Positions 20,613 through 32,143 of a stretch of DNA of 64,000 nucleotides are shown piece after piece. Location: the NCBI GenBank assembly GCA_026929865.2, contig CM049402.1, positions 28,517,501-28,581,500 of the forward strand, in the 5' to 3' direction. The position numbers were made by a program, and so were the translations under genes. Each line of letters opens with the position of its first letter. The stretch's first letter is position 1. The notes under the pieces are model-generated. The model was not told where the DNA came from and ran no database searches. It worked only from the letters and a program-made list of their open reading frames with translations. The stretch is from Hyperoplus lanceolatus (taxonomy: Eukaryota; Chordata; Actinopteri; Uranoscopiformes; Ammodytidae).

Positions 20613-22430
20613 CTTTTGCTCATAATCCACTCATTTATCTTAAGGCGAGACGCGGCAGGCAAAAACATCGTTTTTTTTAGCACTGGTCAATTTTGAGATT
20701 TGTGTCTATTTAGCTTCCATAACATGTCTTCTTTCATACTAGTATGGATAAAAGGTCCAAAATAAACGTTTTAGGTGTTTATTTTACTAAACCTTGTGAC
20801 TGCTTGCATCTGTATTTTGCTCCTAAGTTCGTCAAAAGTGAGCATTCTAACGTAACATACAGCACCGCGACCGCTGTATGAATCATAATAACCATGGTAC
20901 TGTTGGAAAGCTCTGAATATCAAGAATAACGTTATCCGATCCAAATATGGTCATTTCCTTTGTATCAGTAACCAATCATGAAAGTGTGAGGAGGGATTCA
21001 ATGCTAGGAACGCGACCTCATTGGGTAATGCACATTTCTGACGATGTGATTCGCTAAAAGGCATCACGTGATGCTAGCCGCGGGTAGCTCGAAAATCACA
21101 ATATAAAATGGGAAAAACGTTGATAATATGCCAAACCAACACAAACAAATACTTAATCAATTGGCTACAGACATTACATGATCGTCATTTGAAGGGGAGA
21201 AGTGTTAAAGACATGTAAATCACGCCGATCACGTCGGAGAGATACAGACTGTCAGAGGATCAGAGGGGAGATGGTGGGGAGAGAGCGTCTGTGCCGACTC
21301 CGGAGCATGTTGACAGACAGTGGCTAATAATTAGTTAATCATGTTTAAATTGTATGTAAATGTTACTATGCTATGGTTTATATGTTAAGCAGTGGTAGGC
21401 CTATATGGCATTGAGGGGTGTAGGGCCTAATTCAATAAACAACTCTAGCTATAATCACTGATTATCAGCAGAATTCACGTTTTTGACATCAACCAAACTT
21501 TCCATAATCATTCATAGCACTATTTTAAAGGTTTTTACACAAGGATTTGTTAATATATTGTTAATTGTCTGAATTATGATACATTTTCCTCCTAAAAACA
21601 TGCCTAAAATGCATTTCTAAGATATGTACATAATATGTTTTGATTTATTAAATGAAAAAAGGCTGTATCCAAAATATGTTGTGTAAAAACTTTAGAAACT
21701 AATATGTGCTTAAAATAAAATTGAGATTTTAACTCTGGCTTTATCCAACATCTCGGTTTTATTCTCTTGCATATTTAATATATTAATCACAAACATGTAA
21801 TACAAAAAAAATATTGTGTTAGTGTCAGTAATCAACTGGCAAAGTTTCATGATGATATCTATAAGTTAAAAAAAAAATCCCTATTCACCTGGGGTGTCTC
21901 GCCTTAACCACAGCAGTCTATTAAAGCCTCATTTTTAATAACGCAATGGATAGGAAGCTACTTGTGCTTTTTTTCAAACGGTGAAACTAAAATAAATGTT
22001 TTTATTGGTATTTTTGCCTGACTGGTGTATAGCTATTAGCTTTGGGACAAGCATCCAGCTTTTGCTCATAATAACATATGTATATTCCCCACAGCAGTCT
22101 GGCAATGTCTCGTTTTTAGCAAGACAAAGCATTGGAAGGTAATAGTGTAGAAGTAAAAATGTTAAACTAATTTTTTCACTGATTTTAGTGATATTTTTAG
22201 CCGCTATAGCTCCCGAGCTTGCTTCGGGAAAAGCATTTATCTTTTGCTCATAAAAACCTATTTATATTCCCCACAGCATGCAGTCTGGCAATGCCTCGTT
22301 TTTAGCAAGACAAAGCATTGGCAGGTAATAGTGTAGATGTCAAACTATGAAACTAATATTTTCACTGATTTTAGTGTTATTTTTAACCGTTAGCTCCCAA
22401 GTAGCTTCACAGTAGCCTCCATCTTTTGCT
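20613..22430 (+). repeat. 182-bp tandem repeat, three units, one split
   Basis: The phrase CTTTTGCTCATAA and its variants start at 20613, 22059, 22241 and 22423. The last two gaps are exactly 182 bp; the first is 1446 bp, which equals 182 plus the 1260-bp TTAA element and its 4-bp duplication. The units share CCACAGCAGTCTGGCAAT and CTCGTTTTTAGCAAGAC. Confidence 0.92.
20644..21903. mobile_element. TTAA-target DNA element, 1260 bp
   Basis: TTAA flanks both ends (20640-20643 and 21904-21907). The ends begin GGCGAGAC, imperfectly extended to about 16 bp. Its exact length is confirmed independently because removing it restores the 182-bp tandem period. No transposase is present. TTAA targets fit piggyBac or Kolobok relatives. 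Confidence 0.9.
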
Positions 22431-22495
22431 GCATTTTTATTGTGAACATGCCCTTTCCATTAGCTTGTGACTGTCAGCTCATCTGTATGAACATA

Positions 22496-22800
22496 AGGCA
22501 AGGCAAGGCAAGTTTATTTATATAGCACAATTCAGACACAAGGCCACTCAACGTGCTTTACAGGGGCAAGATTAGAATACATAAAACACATTATAAAACA
22601 TTTAAAAGCGAATAAAAGAAGCAAATAAAAAAAAATGAAAACTCGATTTAAAAACATTTAAAAGCAAATAAAAGAAGCAAATAAAATGAAAATTGCAGGT
22701 TAAAATGGAAACAAAAAAGTCTTCAGACTCGATTTAAAAGAACTGAGAGTTGCAGCAGACCTCAAGTTCTCTGGGAGTTTGTTCCAGAGATTTGGTGCAT
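22496..22800 (-). mobile_element. 5'-truncated copy of the L2/CR1-type LINE
   Basis: This is nearly identical to the 3' end of the LINE at 1809-7417, including the GGCAA tail and the end of ORF2. It breaks off where that copy continues at GGTGCATAATAAC. ACATA flanks it (22491-22495 and 22801-22805). Truncation at the 5' end is normal for target-primed reverse transcription. Confidence 0.93.
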
Positions 22801-23137
22801 ACATAGTCTTTCATGTAGACAAGGATCGGTCATGTTAAACTGTTCAAAGTGCGGCTGAGCTCCTGCGTTACTAGCACTAGACATGGTTCTTCTCACGGGT
22901 AAACCTAACCGTGGTAACAGGCACGGCAAGCTATGGACCTATGGACAGAGGGCGAGGCTAATGGCTTCGCTTCCGGACAGGGGCGGGGGGAGCTCATAGA
23001 TTGTATATAAAACGAGGGGAGCTGCAGCTCGGTTTAAAAAATAGGCCATTGTGAGATTGGCTGAAAATCGGGTCATAGAGGCATACAACAATAAATGATC
23101 TCATATAATATTGACAGAAAAGTGTATAATATGAGAC

Positions 23138-24714
23138 TGTAGTGTATTATGTTACTAAACATTTTATATTAAGGTATACTGCTTCAGGAGGACACGACAC
23201 AGAGTTGGTCTCATCTTGTAGGGACCAGGAGAGGAATGTGTATTGCTTAGTGGGGGAAGCCATAGGAGAGATTTCTGTAGATCATTCAAATTGCTCACAA
23301 AAGGAGACTCCGGGCTGACTGTCTTGTGAGGGCAATTTAGGACAGTTTTTTTTTGGCCCCTGGCTAAAGGGATTGTCCTAAAGTTACTGAATCAGACTTC
23401 TTAGCGCCCCACGGGATATCGCCTCTAGGGATTGATTAACACAGATGTCCTCTGAACAGTGTAGGTCGGAGTTAGTTAGGGTCCACCAATTAGGAGTTAG
23501 GAGAGGTGGAGCTTACTGACCTAAGGACCAATCAGCTCACTTAGATTTGCAGGTTAAAGGCCGTCCACAATGCAGGAAGAGACAGGTCTTTTAGTTTACA
23601 GGAACTCTTCATAGCTTTTTGTTTTATGCATGTACCTCTTTAACTTTTTATTGGCTTTGTTTTGACTGCAGGATGAGTTTTGTTGTTTAAAGCGGCTACG
23701 AGTAACATTTAAATATCTTTTAAACAGCCTCATGTTTCCTCTAATAATCATAAATTACCTTTAACAGCAAACGAGACCATCAGTGCAAAGAAAGACGTTT
23801 TTAAATAGTTTTTATTACTGCTTTTGGTCTGGTCGGACACCCAGGTTCGCTCGTGCAGGCTCTATGGTCACATATCCGTATTGGTCGCAGATTTCAGTGT
23901 GGCGCAGCAACGTGAATTGAGAAGCCTATCTCTCCAGGTGAGGGAAGGGGAGCGGGAGCCTTGTTTGATACAGTTATTTGTCGTCATAATGACTCATAGG
24001 CTGATAACGGAGCTGAACCATCAAAGAAAAAAAAGAAAATGCAATGAAGAAAAGCTAAAAGGGAGAGTGATATAGGCTACGGGGGGAAGAGGGCGTTGCC
24101 AAGCAACGTGTATACAATTTCACGAGAGCAAAACTAGACTGCAGTGTTTACTCCTAAATGAATGAGCGGTTGGTACTAACACAAAGTTTGCTTTGCTTCA
24201 CCATCATCAGATAACCATTATCTGAAATGGTAATTATTTACAACAACATAAACACATTACCTCATCGTGATCCATACTAACTGCCGTCTCTCGTTCATTC
24301 GCTACAGGTGGGGAGAGAGAGAGAGAGAGAGAGAGGTTAGGTGAACCTGCATCAACTCATTGCAATCAGGTGCGTGTGGCAGTGACTGGCATTAGTTCAT
24401 GCAGTGTCAAAACCACTCTCACGGAGCCGAAAAGAGTCCTCACACTTTCAACACACGGACATGCGCTATATTGCTCCCTTCTCAGGTCACACTCACGCGC
24501 CTGGCACGCGCTAGAAAACAGCTTTGCGACAGCGGGCGTCGTAAAAATACTACTGCTTTTGTCCAAAGGGGACGCCAACGTGCCATGTTACTCGTAGTGG
24601 CTTTAAATAAAATAATTGTTCCTGAGACCTCCTCATCTGCCTCACACTGCGTCTTCTTCCATCAACCTGCTACCAAGGCCGTTTTTCTGAGTAAAGGCCG
24701 AAAGATTAACAGCA
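23138..24714 (+). mobile_element. Solo LTR, copy 1, split by a TTAA element
   Basis: It starts TGTAGTG and ends AGCA, flanked by AGAC (23134-23137 and 24715-24718). Without the element at 23691-24602 it is 661 bp and matches the LTR at 41436-42105 over its whole length. AATAAA occurs near the 3' end, followed by the conserved CCTGAGACCTCCTCATCTGC. No internal retroviral or retrotransposon genes adjoin it, so it is a solo LTR left by recombination. Confidence 0.88.
23691..24602. mobile_element. TTAA-target DNA element, 912 bp, inside solo LTR
   Basis: TTAA flanks both ends (23687-23690 and 24603-24606). The ends read AGCGGCTACGAGTAACAT and the inverse of AGCCACTACGAGTAACAT, two mismatches in 18. 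A (GA)n tract lies at 24312-24335. No transposase is visible. The ends differ from those of the other TTAA element, so this is a separate family. Confidence 0.9.
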
Positions 24715-24722
24715 AGACCTTT

Positions 24723-25220
24723 AAAATAGTAACTGGACCTATATGTGTGAAGTTGACAGCTTTTTTATTGTTGTATATAAATTGCTTATAGCCACCAATT
24801 TCTTAATCACAACTGTAGTCCCAGGGAGCCCTGTCATTGCTCAGACGTATGATGTGGCGACTTAATGCTTTCTATATGAGCCATTTTCCTACTGTTTGTG
24901 TTTCTTTTTGTAGAAGTGACACTTTCTTTGTATGTGTTTATGACCTAAGACTGGCCTGTTGAAGCTATCTGCTCGGTCCAGGTTCCCTGCCTCTTCATTT
25001 GTCTTACCTCTCCATTATTAGCTCTTCCAGTGCAGTGCTGCTTCTTTTAACCAGACAATTCGGCATATCCAAACATGTTGGCTATCTTCTGATTGATGAC
25101 CACCAACGTTTTCAGGTTTGTTTAAAGCCCTTTTAATAGTGAGCATTTGTTTGCACTGGTTTTCTCCAGAGTGGCAAAGGGTACAACAGAAGTCGCTGTG
25201 GTCGGCTGTCATGCCACTGA
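24723..25220. other. Spacer, nothing recognised
   Basis: No protein-like frame, repeat or RNA gene is evident in this stretch. Confidence 0.5.
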
Positions 25221-25225
25221 CACAC

Positions 25226-25279
<54 letters not shown>

Positions 25280-25494
25280 ATGGGGAATAAATGGGCTGCC
25301 GTTGCCATAGAAACAGTTGAGTCCCACAACATCCATTCCAGAGAGCTTTCAGAGAAAGAAGAAGTGTTTGGCTCATTTTTCAGATGTGTGTGTGTCTCAA
25401 CATAAAGAGACACACTCACGCACACACACTCTCTCTCTTTCACACACACTGAGAAGTAAAGTGTGTGTGCGTGTGTGTGTGTGTGTGTGTGCGC

Positions 25495-25545
<51 letters not shown>

Positions 25546-25702
25546 TAGATCCCCCTCTGTGATCACAAAGAGGAGCTCTCATCCCTGAGAATCCCTTTTC
25601 ACGGCCAGGCTTAGGGATGCTGGTGTCTACTGTTTGTGCGTTATTGTGTGTGTGTGTATGTGCGTGTGTGTGTGCGTGCATGTGTGCATGCGTGTGTGTG
25701 GT
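25221..25702. repeat. Cluster of CA and GT microsatellites
   Basis: A (CA)n tract of about 58 bp (25221-25279), mixed CA/CT tracts (25386-25450), a long (GT)n tract (25461-25543) and a shorter GT-rich tract (25640-25702) lie within 500 bp. The first and the third are complementary to each other, so together they form an inverted repeat. Confidence 0.95.
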
Positions 25703-27012
25703 AGAGGATGGAGAGGTTTACTGGATTACTGGGCCACTGCTCATACAGGTTTGAGATTAGTTCAAAAAAGATGTGAAATTCCTTCAACACAAACCAATTG
25801 CAGTATAAAAACGTGTAAAGCCTCTTATGTATCCAGACTTCAGGTTTTGATTTATTTTTATATTTTTAATAATTAATTTTTACAGCAAGTCTTTCAAAGT
25901 ACATGAAAAAAACAAGCTGTTTGTGTTCTTTGATCTGCCACCTCTAGGGTTGACTTAAGGACTTTCACATGTAACCTTTTGGTTCTAGCTCAAACTACCC
26001 AGGGCTGGTGTGAAAGCTGTCAATCAAACTCTGGTTTCTGGACTCAGATGGCCTGCAGAGAAAGGTGTCTCAGTCTGCGTTCTTCAGTATGTTGTTTGTT
26101 ATATGAGATGTTAAAGTAAGCAGTCATGCAGGTGTTTTCCCTTGGTTGGTTTGTAAAAAGTAAGTGTGAACAAAAACCAATCTGGAATGCAAACTACATT
26201 TTTCCATGAAAAAATGTAAATGCATTCTCACAACCATGTACCATGGCTGACATGCATTAACTACTGTCTGTTTAAGCATGCACAACGTTGACCCACAATC
26301 GTAAAAAAAATATATGCACGCAATAAGGAAGGGAGAAAAGAAGATGGAACCATCAGATTCAGGATATGATACTTCCAGACAATGTGGGAAAAAAACAGTT
26401 TTTCCCAAATGCTGAAGATACTTAATGATAAAGGCAATACTGAGGGGAAAACTAAGATCAAAGGATTACAATTAGAAACACTTGCCAGCGCTGTGGGATA
26501 ATTCCTCATTTATCTGATGCAGTTTCAGGGATTTGCAATAATTAAACATCAAATTATTAAATCTAGAGACAATATACAAAGACATCAATAATGAGATAAT
26601 GACACATTATCCTCGGGAACACTTGAAAGGAGTTGATTTGCATGTGAAAGATGATGTACTTTTTTTTAAAGAAAACACTTTCAGATCAGAGTCATTAGAC
26701 TGAGCGAGCGGCTACTCTGGATGGAGATTTTTTCGCAGTGATGATAGGTTTGGTTTGACTTGACGACTAAATCGCTGTCAAAACCTTTTTGTCAGGCTGA
26801 AATGTGAATGCAAGGAGATGAAAGACAAGTGTTGGCTTCAGGTAACTAGACATGCATTACTGTTTCTCAATGGTACAAAACAAAATTGGTCTTATGCGTC
26901 GTTTACACAAAGCAGCACAGATCGTTACGGTCAGAGTATATCTTTGGGTCAGAGTTGGCTGGGGCAGTTAACTATCATGACATTGTAGTAGTGGGAGCCA
27001 GTGTAGCCCGCT
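25703..27012. other. Spacer, nothing recognised
   Basis: AT-rich sequence without a convincing gene, RNA or transposon. Confidence 0.5.
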
Positions 27013-27071
<59 letters not shown>

Positions 27072-27098
27072 GTACTGATCCCAAAGGAAATTCTAAAT
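27013..27098 (-). repeat. (GATA)n microsatellite with a LINE-like 3' tail
   Basis: About 14 GATA units (27013-27070) are followed by TGTACTGATCCCAAAGGAAA. On the minus strand this reads as a TTTCCTTTGGGATC... ending in (TATC)n, the arrangement found at the 3' ends of Rex3/RTE-type fish LINEs. Only the tail is visible. Confidence 0.6.
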
Positions 27099-27743
27099 AA
27101 CCATGAAACAGAGAGGAGGCAAAGTTGTGCATGCCTGTGAGTGGACCAAGCTGCTGCAGCTTTAAAGAGGCAAATCCTCTCCATGTGGAGGAGATAACGG
27201 AGACAAAGTGGGGGGAAGAAAAGCCTGTTTCTCTCAGACTGAATACATATCACATGGTCGCAGCTGCGGCGGAATACCAATCTGAACTTTTTCCACGCTC
27301 TGTGCACAGATTCGTTCATCGTCTCCCCGGCTCTGAGCGAAAAAAAGAGCCGAGTTTATCTGACGGATCAGGAGCCGCTTCAGCACAGAGCAGCAGTGAG
27401 CTGAACTTACCGTAGGAATGCTGCTCTCAGGGTTTCCACATCTGTCACCTGTCCTCATAAAAATGCTCAAGAGGAAATTCACAGGTTAAGAAGAAGTGTT
27501 TTGGCCTCAAATTAACAGGGGGGGGGGGTTGTATTTCATGCTGGGCTTAATAACAAAATATAAAAACAATATTACAAATATCAATCATGCTCTTGTCTTT
27601 TCTGTATTCAAGTGCTAATCAAGTTCAATGTTTTTTGTTGAAGCCTGTGATACTAGGTGAGACCAGGATCCTCAGCAGGTAGTATGAGTTGTTCAAGAGT
27701 TGTTCACAAGTCAAGATAACCCTTTTCATGTAACTTTCTCTAT

Positions 27744-27748
<5 letters not shown>
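27099..27748. other. Spacer with a G9 run, nothing recognised
   Basis: No supported gene is seen. A run of G lies near 27520. Confidence 0.5.
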
Positions 27749-27797
<49 letters not shown>

Positions 27798-27838
27798 TTT
27801 GAGTGTGTGTGTGTGTGTGTCTTTGAGTGTGTCTTTGA
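27749..27838 (+). repeat. (GT)n microsatellite with CTTTGA interruptions
   Basis: A continuous GT tract (27749-27796) is followed by two further GT tracts, each separated by CTTTGA, suggesting duplication of an interrupted unit. Confidence 0.95.
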
Positions 27839-28734
27839 AGCTAACAGAGATCATATGGGGCAAATGTATATTGATTGCAGACAAACGCTCCTGGCGTCAT
27901 TTCTGTTCTTGCTCATTGATGTACTGTATGTTTGATATCAACATTTTTGTTGTTGTTTTGTTTGGTTATTACATGGCATCGCTCTGCAACACAGCAAATA
28001 ATCCATTTAGCTCATTCAATACCATTTAAATAGTATTTGATATGAGAATAAAAACCTTATATTTGGGAAGAACTTCTGGTTGTCACCATTGTTTATGTAT
28101 GAATGTGCCCAGTAAATAATGTCATATTATGTCCAATAAATGTAATATAGGTATGCGTGTTGTGTTTAGGTGAAAGCCTTGTCCTTGTGCTGGTTTGAGA
28201 ATGATTATTATTTATCCACTTGGGAACAAGACCACATTATGACAATCTGGCTGGTGGTTGTTAAGAGATATCTAGTCTGGACTGATGTCAGACTAGTTAT
28301 GTTTTCATTGAATGTTGCATCAGTGTGAGGAAATCTATGCAATGTATGCTAAATAAATGAAAGATGTTTATGCAAATATAATCAAGAGGACGTGACGGGA
28401 TTATGTCATTTCATCATACGTTATTGGCATTGAATTGTTGCTTTCCATCTATTGCAACAATAAGACTGCATAGGGGAGTAGAAAACAAACATGCATGATC
28501 CATTTAAAACAATCCACTTATCCTATATTCACCTAATGCAGCCATTATCTCAGAGACAAAAATATCATGTATCTACAGAACCCCTTTCTTCTTGTTGACC
28601 TTGTATGTTGTTGGTTGTTTGTGTAAAAATGTTTAGCCTACTCAACATAGCAACTATATTCACTTAATTTGAGGCCAACTTTTATTTTATTTTTAAGCAA
28701 AATGTCATACATTTTAAGGGGAAACAATGGCTCC
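27839..28734. other. AT-rich spacer, nothing recognised
   Basis: No supported feature is seen in this stretch. Confidence 0.5.
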
Positions 28735-29110
28735 TTTCTGAGTCGTTCCTGACTCAGATCAGGAACTTGTGTGGACACGGAATCTTTCGGATCCGTGAGA
28801 ATGCTCACTCATTGCAATCAGGTGTGTGTCGCACTGATTGGCTAATTATATAGTAGTTGTCGAGTTTACACAAAATGGCAGGCGAGAACCCAATTGCACG
28901 ACACAGAAACAGTTCAGTTTCAGAGCATTTAATAAGAAGCAGATGACAAACCAAGTTATCAATCGACGAGGCAAACAATTCCAGGGGAGCGGGCAAAGGG
29001 GAAAGTCCAATGTCCAAAATGCAGGTCAAAACGGGAACAGGCAGGCAGGATCCCAATGCAGGAATAATATAGAACGATGGAGAGCTAGGTAAAGACACTA
29101 GACAATCTGG
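28735..29110. repeat. Probable interspersed repeat fragment
   Basis: The phrase ACTCATTGCAATCAGGTG near 28807 also occurs near 24353 inside a TTAA element, and the following GAGAACCCAATTGCACGAC and GGCAGGCAGGATCC words are ones I associate with multicopy fish repeats. Ends and class are not determined. Confidence 0.4.
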
Positions 29111-29529
29111 GTTAGTGTTGAAAAAACAGTTAACAGACATGAGAACTAAATACTGGCTGAAGTTGTGACAAGTTTGTTGGTTAGTGTTAAAATATTGTTT
29201 TCTCCCCTTCAGCGATTCAATGATTGTCCCTCCAGGGATAAGACACCCCTGGGTCCACACCTTTGTCCCCTCCCCCCAGCCATTACAGAACTTTGAGGTT
29301 ACTTACACACCCAACAATCCCCTCTCTTTACTGTTTATTTTTCAGGTTTTTGAGGTGAGAAATACCCAGTAGTGAGTGAAAGCAGGAAATGAATGTTTTG
29401 TCATCAGCAGCATCTACTCAGACATTGCATGGACAAATGCACAAACAGTAACCGGTAGAGGGACCATGATCACTAGTGGCTATAGGAACCACTGCATTAT
29501 CACATGAATACAGTTCAGAGTTGGAGACA

Positions 29530-30175
29530 ATGAGTTCTATACGTTCAGCCCAACAGATTGGCAGCTGATGCTTCCAGATTCTGCTCAAACCTTCTCTGTT
29601 ATCTGCTCAGCCTCCGCCACGGCTGACGGAGGATATTGTTTATACCCTGGAGGTTTAGGGCAGTGTGTCAGTACTGTCACAGCCCGGCTCAAGGGAATGA
29701 CAATGAGGAAACCACACAAGATTAAGTTTAACCAAATAATAATTTATTTAATCAAAGTTTAACGTAAGTTACTAATGGGTGTGTGAATGTCAGTAATGGG
29801 TGCTGTGTCTGTGTGAGTGAAGAGTGTAATGTATGTGCAAAGCAAAATTAACTAAGCAAAACCAAAGCAAAGCAAACCATACATCAAGGAAGGGGGAGAC
29901 AAGTGGCTGATTCCTGCAGCTTATATAGCTGAGGAGGTCAGCCAGCACGGGTGCCACGATCAGCAATCATCTCCTGGAAGCCCCCCAACCAGGAGGCGCC
30001 AGGAGCTGTCACAGTACTAACTCTCACTGAGACAGCAGAACCTGACCAGGGACTAAACAGAAACTTTGATCCATTAGGGCGAGTTTCCTCCGATCAGTTA
30101 TGCGTCATCGACCAACCAAGCGTAGCAGAAAGGACCTATACCTGCAGGACTCCTCAACCAATCGCAAGCATTTAG
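29530..30175 (+). pseudogene. Possible Ig-like domain fragment split by an LTR
   Basis: Ignoring the LTR at 29675-30013, a frame reads SVSVLTLTETAEPD and ends SSDQLCVIDQPSVAERTYTC followed by R. The late Y-T-C with a preceding D..S.A pattern recalls the end of a fish Ig-like domain. Upstream, the same frame contains a stop (TAG before GSVSV). I see no matching first cysteine, transmembrane segment or clean splice sites. It may be a decayed exon of an immune-type receptor or mere chance. Confidence 0.28.
29675..30013 (-). mobile_element. Solo LTR, 339 bp, minus orientation
   Basis: On the minus strand it begins TGTGACAGCTCCTGG and ends GGGCTGTGACA, so it has TG...CA ends with an 8-bp terminal match. 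GTAC flanks it (29671-29674 and 30014-30017). A TATA box (CTATATAAGC) lies in its first half and an AATAAA-type signal in its second half, both in the same orientation. No internal region adjoins it. A Ty3/Gypsy-type origin is plausible but not proven. Confidence 0.85.
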
Positions 30176-32143
30176 GGAAACACAATCTCTGAAAGAAAGA
30201 GAGAGAGAACACAGCTGGTCACCACCTCGGCTCTCTGGATCGATTCCTCTGCCTGCCAGGGTGCCAGGTTGGGGTCTTGGTTGTTTTAAATGGCTTGTAA
30301 TTTCATGAGTGGGGTTCAGTACAGGTAATATGTCTCACAACATCCTTTACATATCAAATCAAACCTTACACTCATACACAAAAGGGTACCATAAAGTGCT
30401 TTACACAATAAAAAATTAAGATAATTCAGCCATACCCTTTCATCCCATCTACAGAACACTTTAATAAAATCAAAGAGACAAATATATATAATTAAAGTGT
30501 TATCAATTAAATCAATTAATTTAAATTACAAACCAAGCAATGAAGTAAAATAAATCAATACAAATTATATAACTAAATAAATAAATACATAAATAAGAAG
30601 AAAGACAAATGTTTGAAGATTACAATTCAAACAAAAGCTTAAGAGAATCAGATTAAATATAATTTAATTAAAAGACAAATTCAAAAAGGTTCTGTCCTGA
30701 GTTCATTTAACAAATTCAGTAATTGCATATCTGCTTAAAAGGGTCTTATTCATAAATATATATTTTCTCTTGAAACTGAGATGAACAAATTATATCTGAT
30801 GTTTTCAAACTGACCAGAACAAAACCTCATACTTTGGCAGACAGGTATAATAGTGAAAAAATATATATCCTGGGGGAAATTAAAAAAAATCCGGAACTTT
30901 TAATATATAATAATTCTAATTTCATAAAATAATTTATAAACTTTTGGCACAACAGATATCTGCAGTGTAGCTGCCAGTTTCGGGTATTGGTACAATTATG
31001 AGCGTGAAATCTACTGAGAAAACTTATCAGCATTACACAAACACGACACTTCATAATCACAGCTCTGCAAGCAGAGATTCACTGTATAATTTGATATTCT
31101 CATCAACTTGTGACGCTAAAGGCTTTATGCAAATTGATATCTGTTGATATTTTAACAAGACACTGCAGCCTCCAGGGGCTTTTATTGTTGATTACACACA
31201 CAATAAAAACTGCTGCACAGAACTTGCTGATGTCTGAACATGCTAATTTATTTTGCTCTAATGCTGCAGAAGTGTTACATTTAAATGTAGTCCTGGTGGT
31301 GGTGCTATTGGAGAATGTATTTATGTGTTAGAATTACTGTAGTGCTCATGGAAAGGATATGCATAGGTCATATATAGATTGGTACTTAAAGGTAGAAACA
31401 CAAATTGTACCTTTAATGTAACCGTGGGTTACATTGGGTGGGTGGGTGTGTGTAACTAGTGCCTTGCAGCAGGTCCAAGTGGTAATTGGTCATAAAGCTA
31501 AACTCATGATATTAAATGCATATCTCTCTATCATTTTTTCTTTGAATTAACAAACTTAAAGAACATCTGGTTTTCTGCATTATCAAAAATACTGGTATGT
31601 TACTGACACATGGTGACAACTTGTTGTTATGGTAACCATGGGGAGAATATGTGACATACACCCACGCAGAAATACACATTTAATCACAGTGAACGTATGG
31701 CTTAACACAAGTTGTAATAATGTTCTATGCAATTAGCTCCGCAGAATTTGATAAATATCAGATTGCTTCTCCTCCCCCTTCTCCTGTCTCATCCTCTGGG
31801 CCAATCTTTGCAGTCAGCGGGGAAGGAGAGGAATGAGTCTCCTCACAGCAAAGTGTGGCGATGGATGGGGAGAGGATGATGAACGCTGGAGAGTGAAAAT
31901 AGACCACGCTTCACTGTTTTGGTAAAATGCGTACAGAGAAGCTTCAGGAAAAACCTTCTGCTTTTATTTGTCACACTACAGAGCACAGGCTTCAAATTTG
32001 TTAACAGACAAACACATTTACTTCTCCCCTATCAGAGGCCATTTCTGTTGTTGTGCTTTTTGTTCATTTGGGCACAAAGCTCTTATAGTTTTTCAACATA
32101 AAAGGGGACAAGAGACTCCCAAAGTATGAGAAAAAACAACCCG
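30176..32143. other. AT-rich spacer with a short LINE-tail-like patch
   Basis: No gene is recognised. At about 30390-30420 AAAGTGCTTTACA resembles the 3' tail of L2-type LINEs. A GGGT-rich patch lies at 31436-31450. Confidence 0.45.

Larger units (their letters stand above)
19015..24722. mobile_element. Outer inverted-repeat element hosting five later insertions
   Basis: The left end reads TTTAAAGCTCCCATATTATG. The right end is recovered when the solo LTR at 23138-24714 and one copy of its AGAC duplication are set aside: ATAATATGAGAC then joins CTTTAAA, whose inverse closely matches the left end. The segment after the left end (GAACATAAATATGGGTCCAC once the hAT insert is ignored) resembles a widespread fish inverted-repeat element. 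Removing all insertions leaves about 1.4 kb with no transposase. The superfamily is not assigned. Confidence 0.7.

Noticed and set aside
24399-24791. 130-codon frame as a gene
   Set aside because: It spans the boundary between a TTAA element and an LTR, and has no recognisable domain.
25018-25681. Frames rich in Thr-His or Cys-Val
   Set aside because: They are translations of CA/GT microsatellites.
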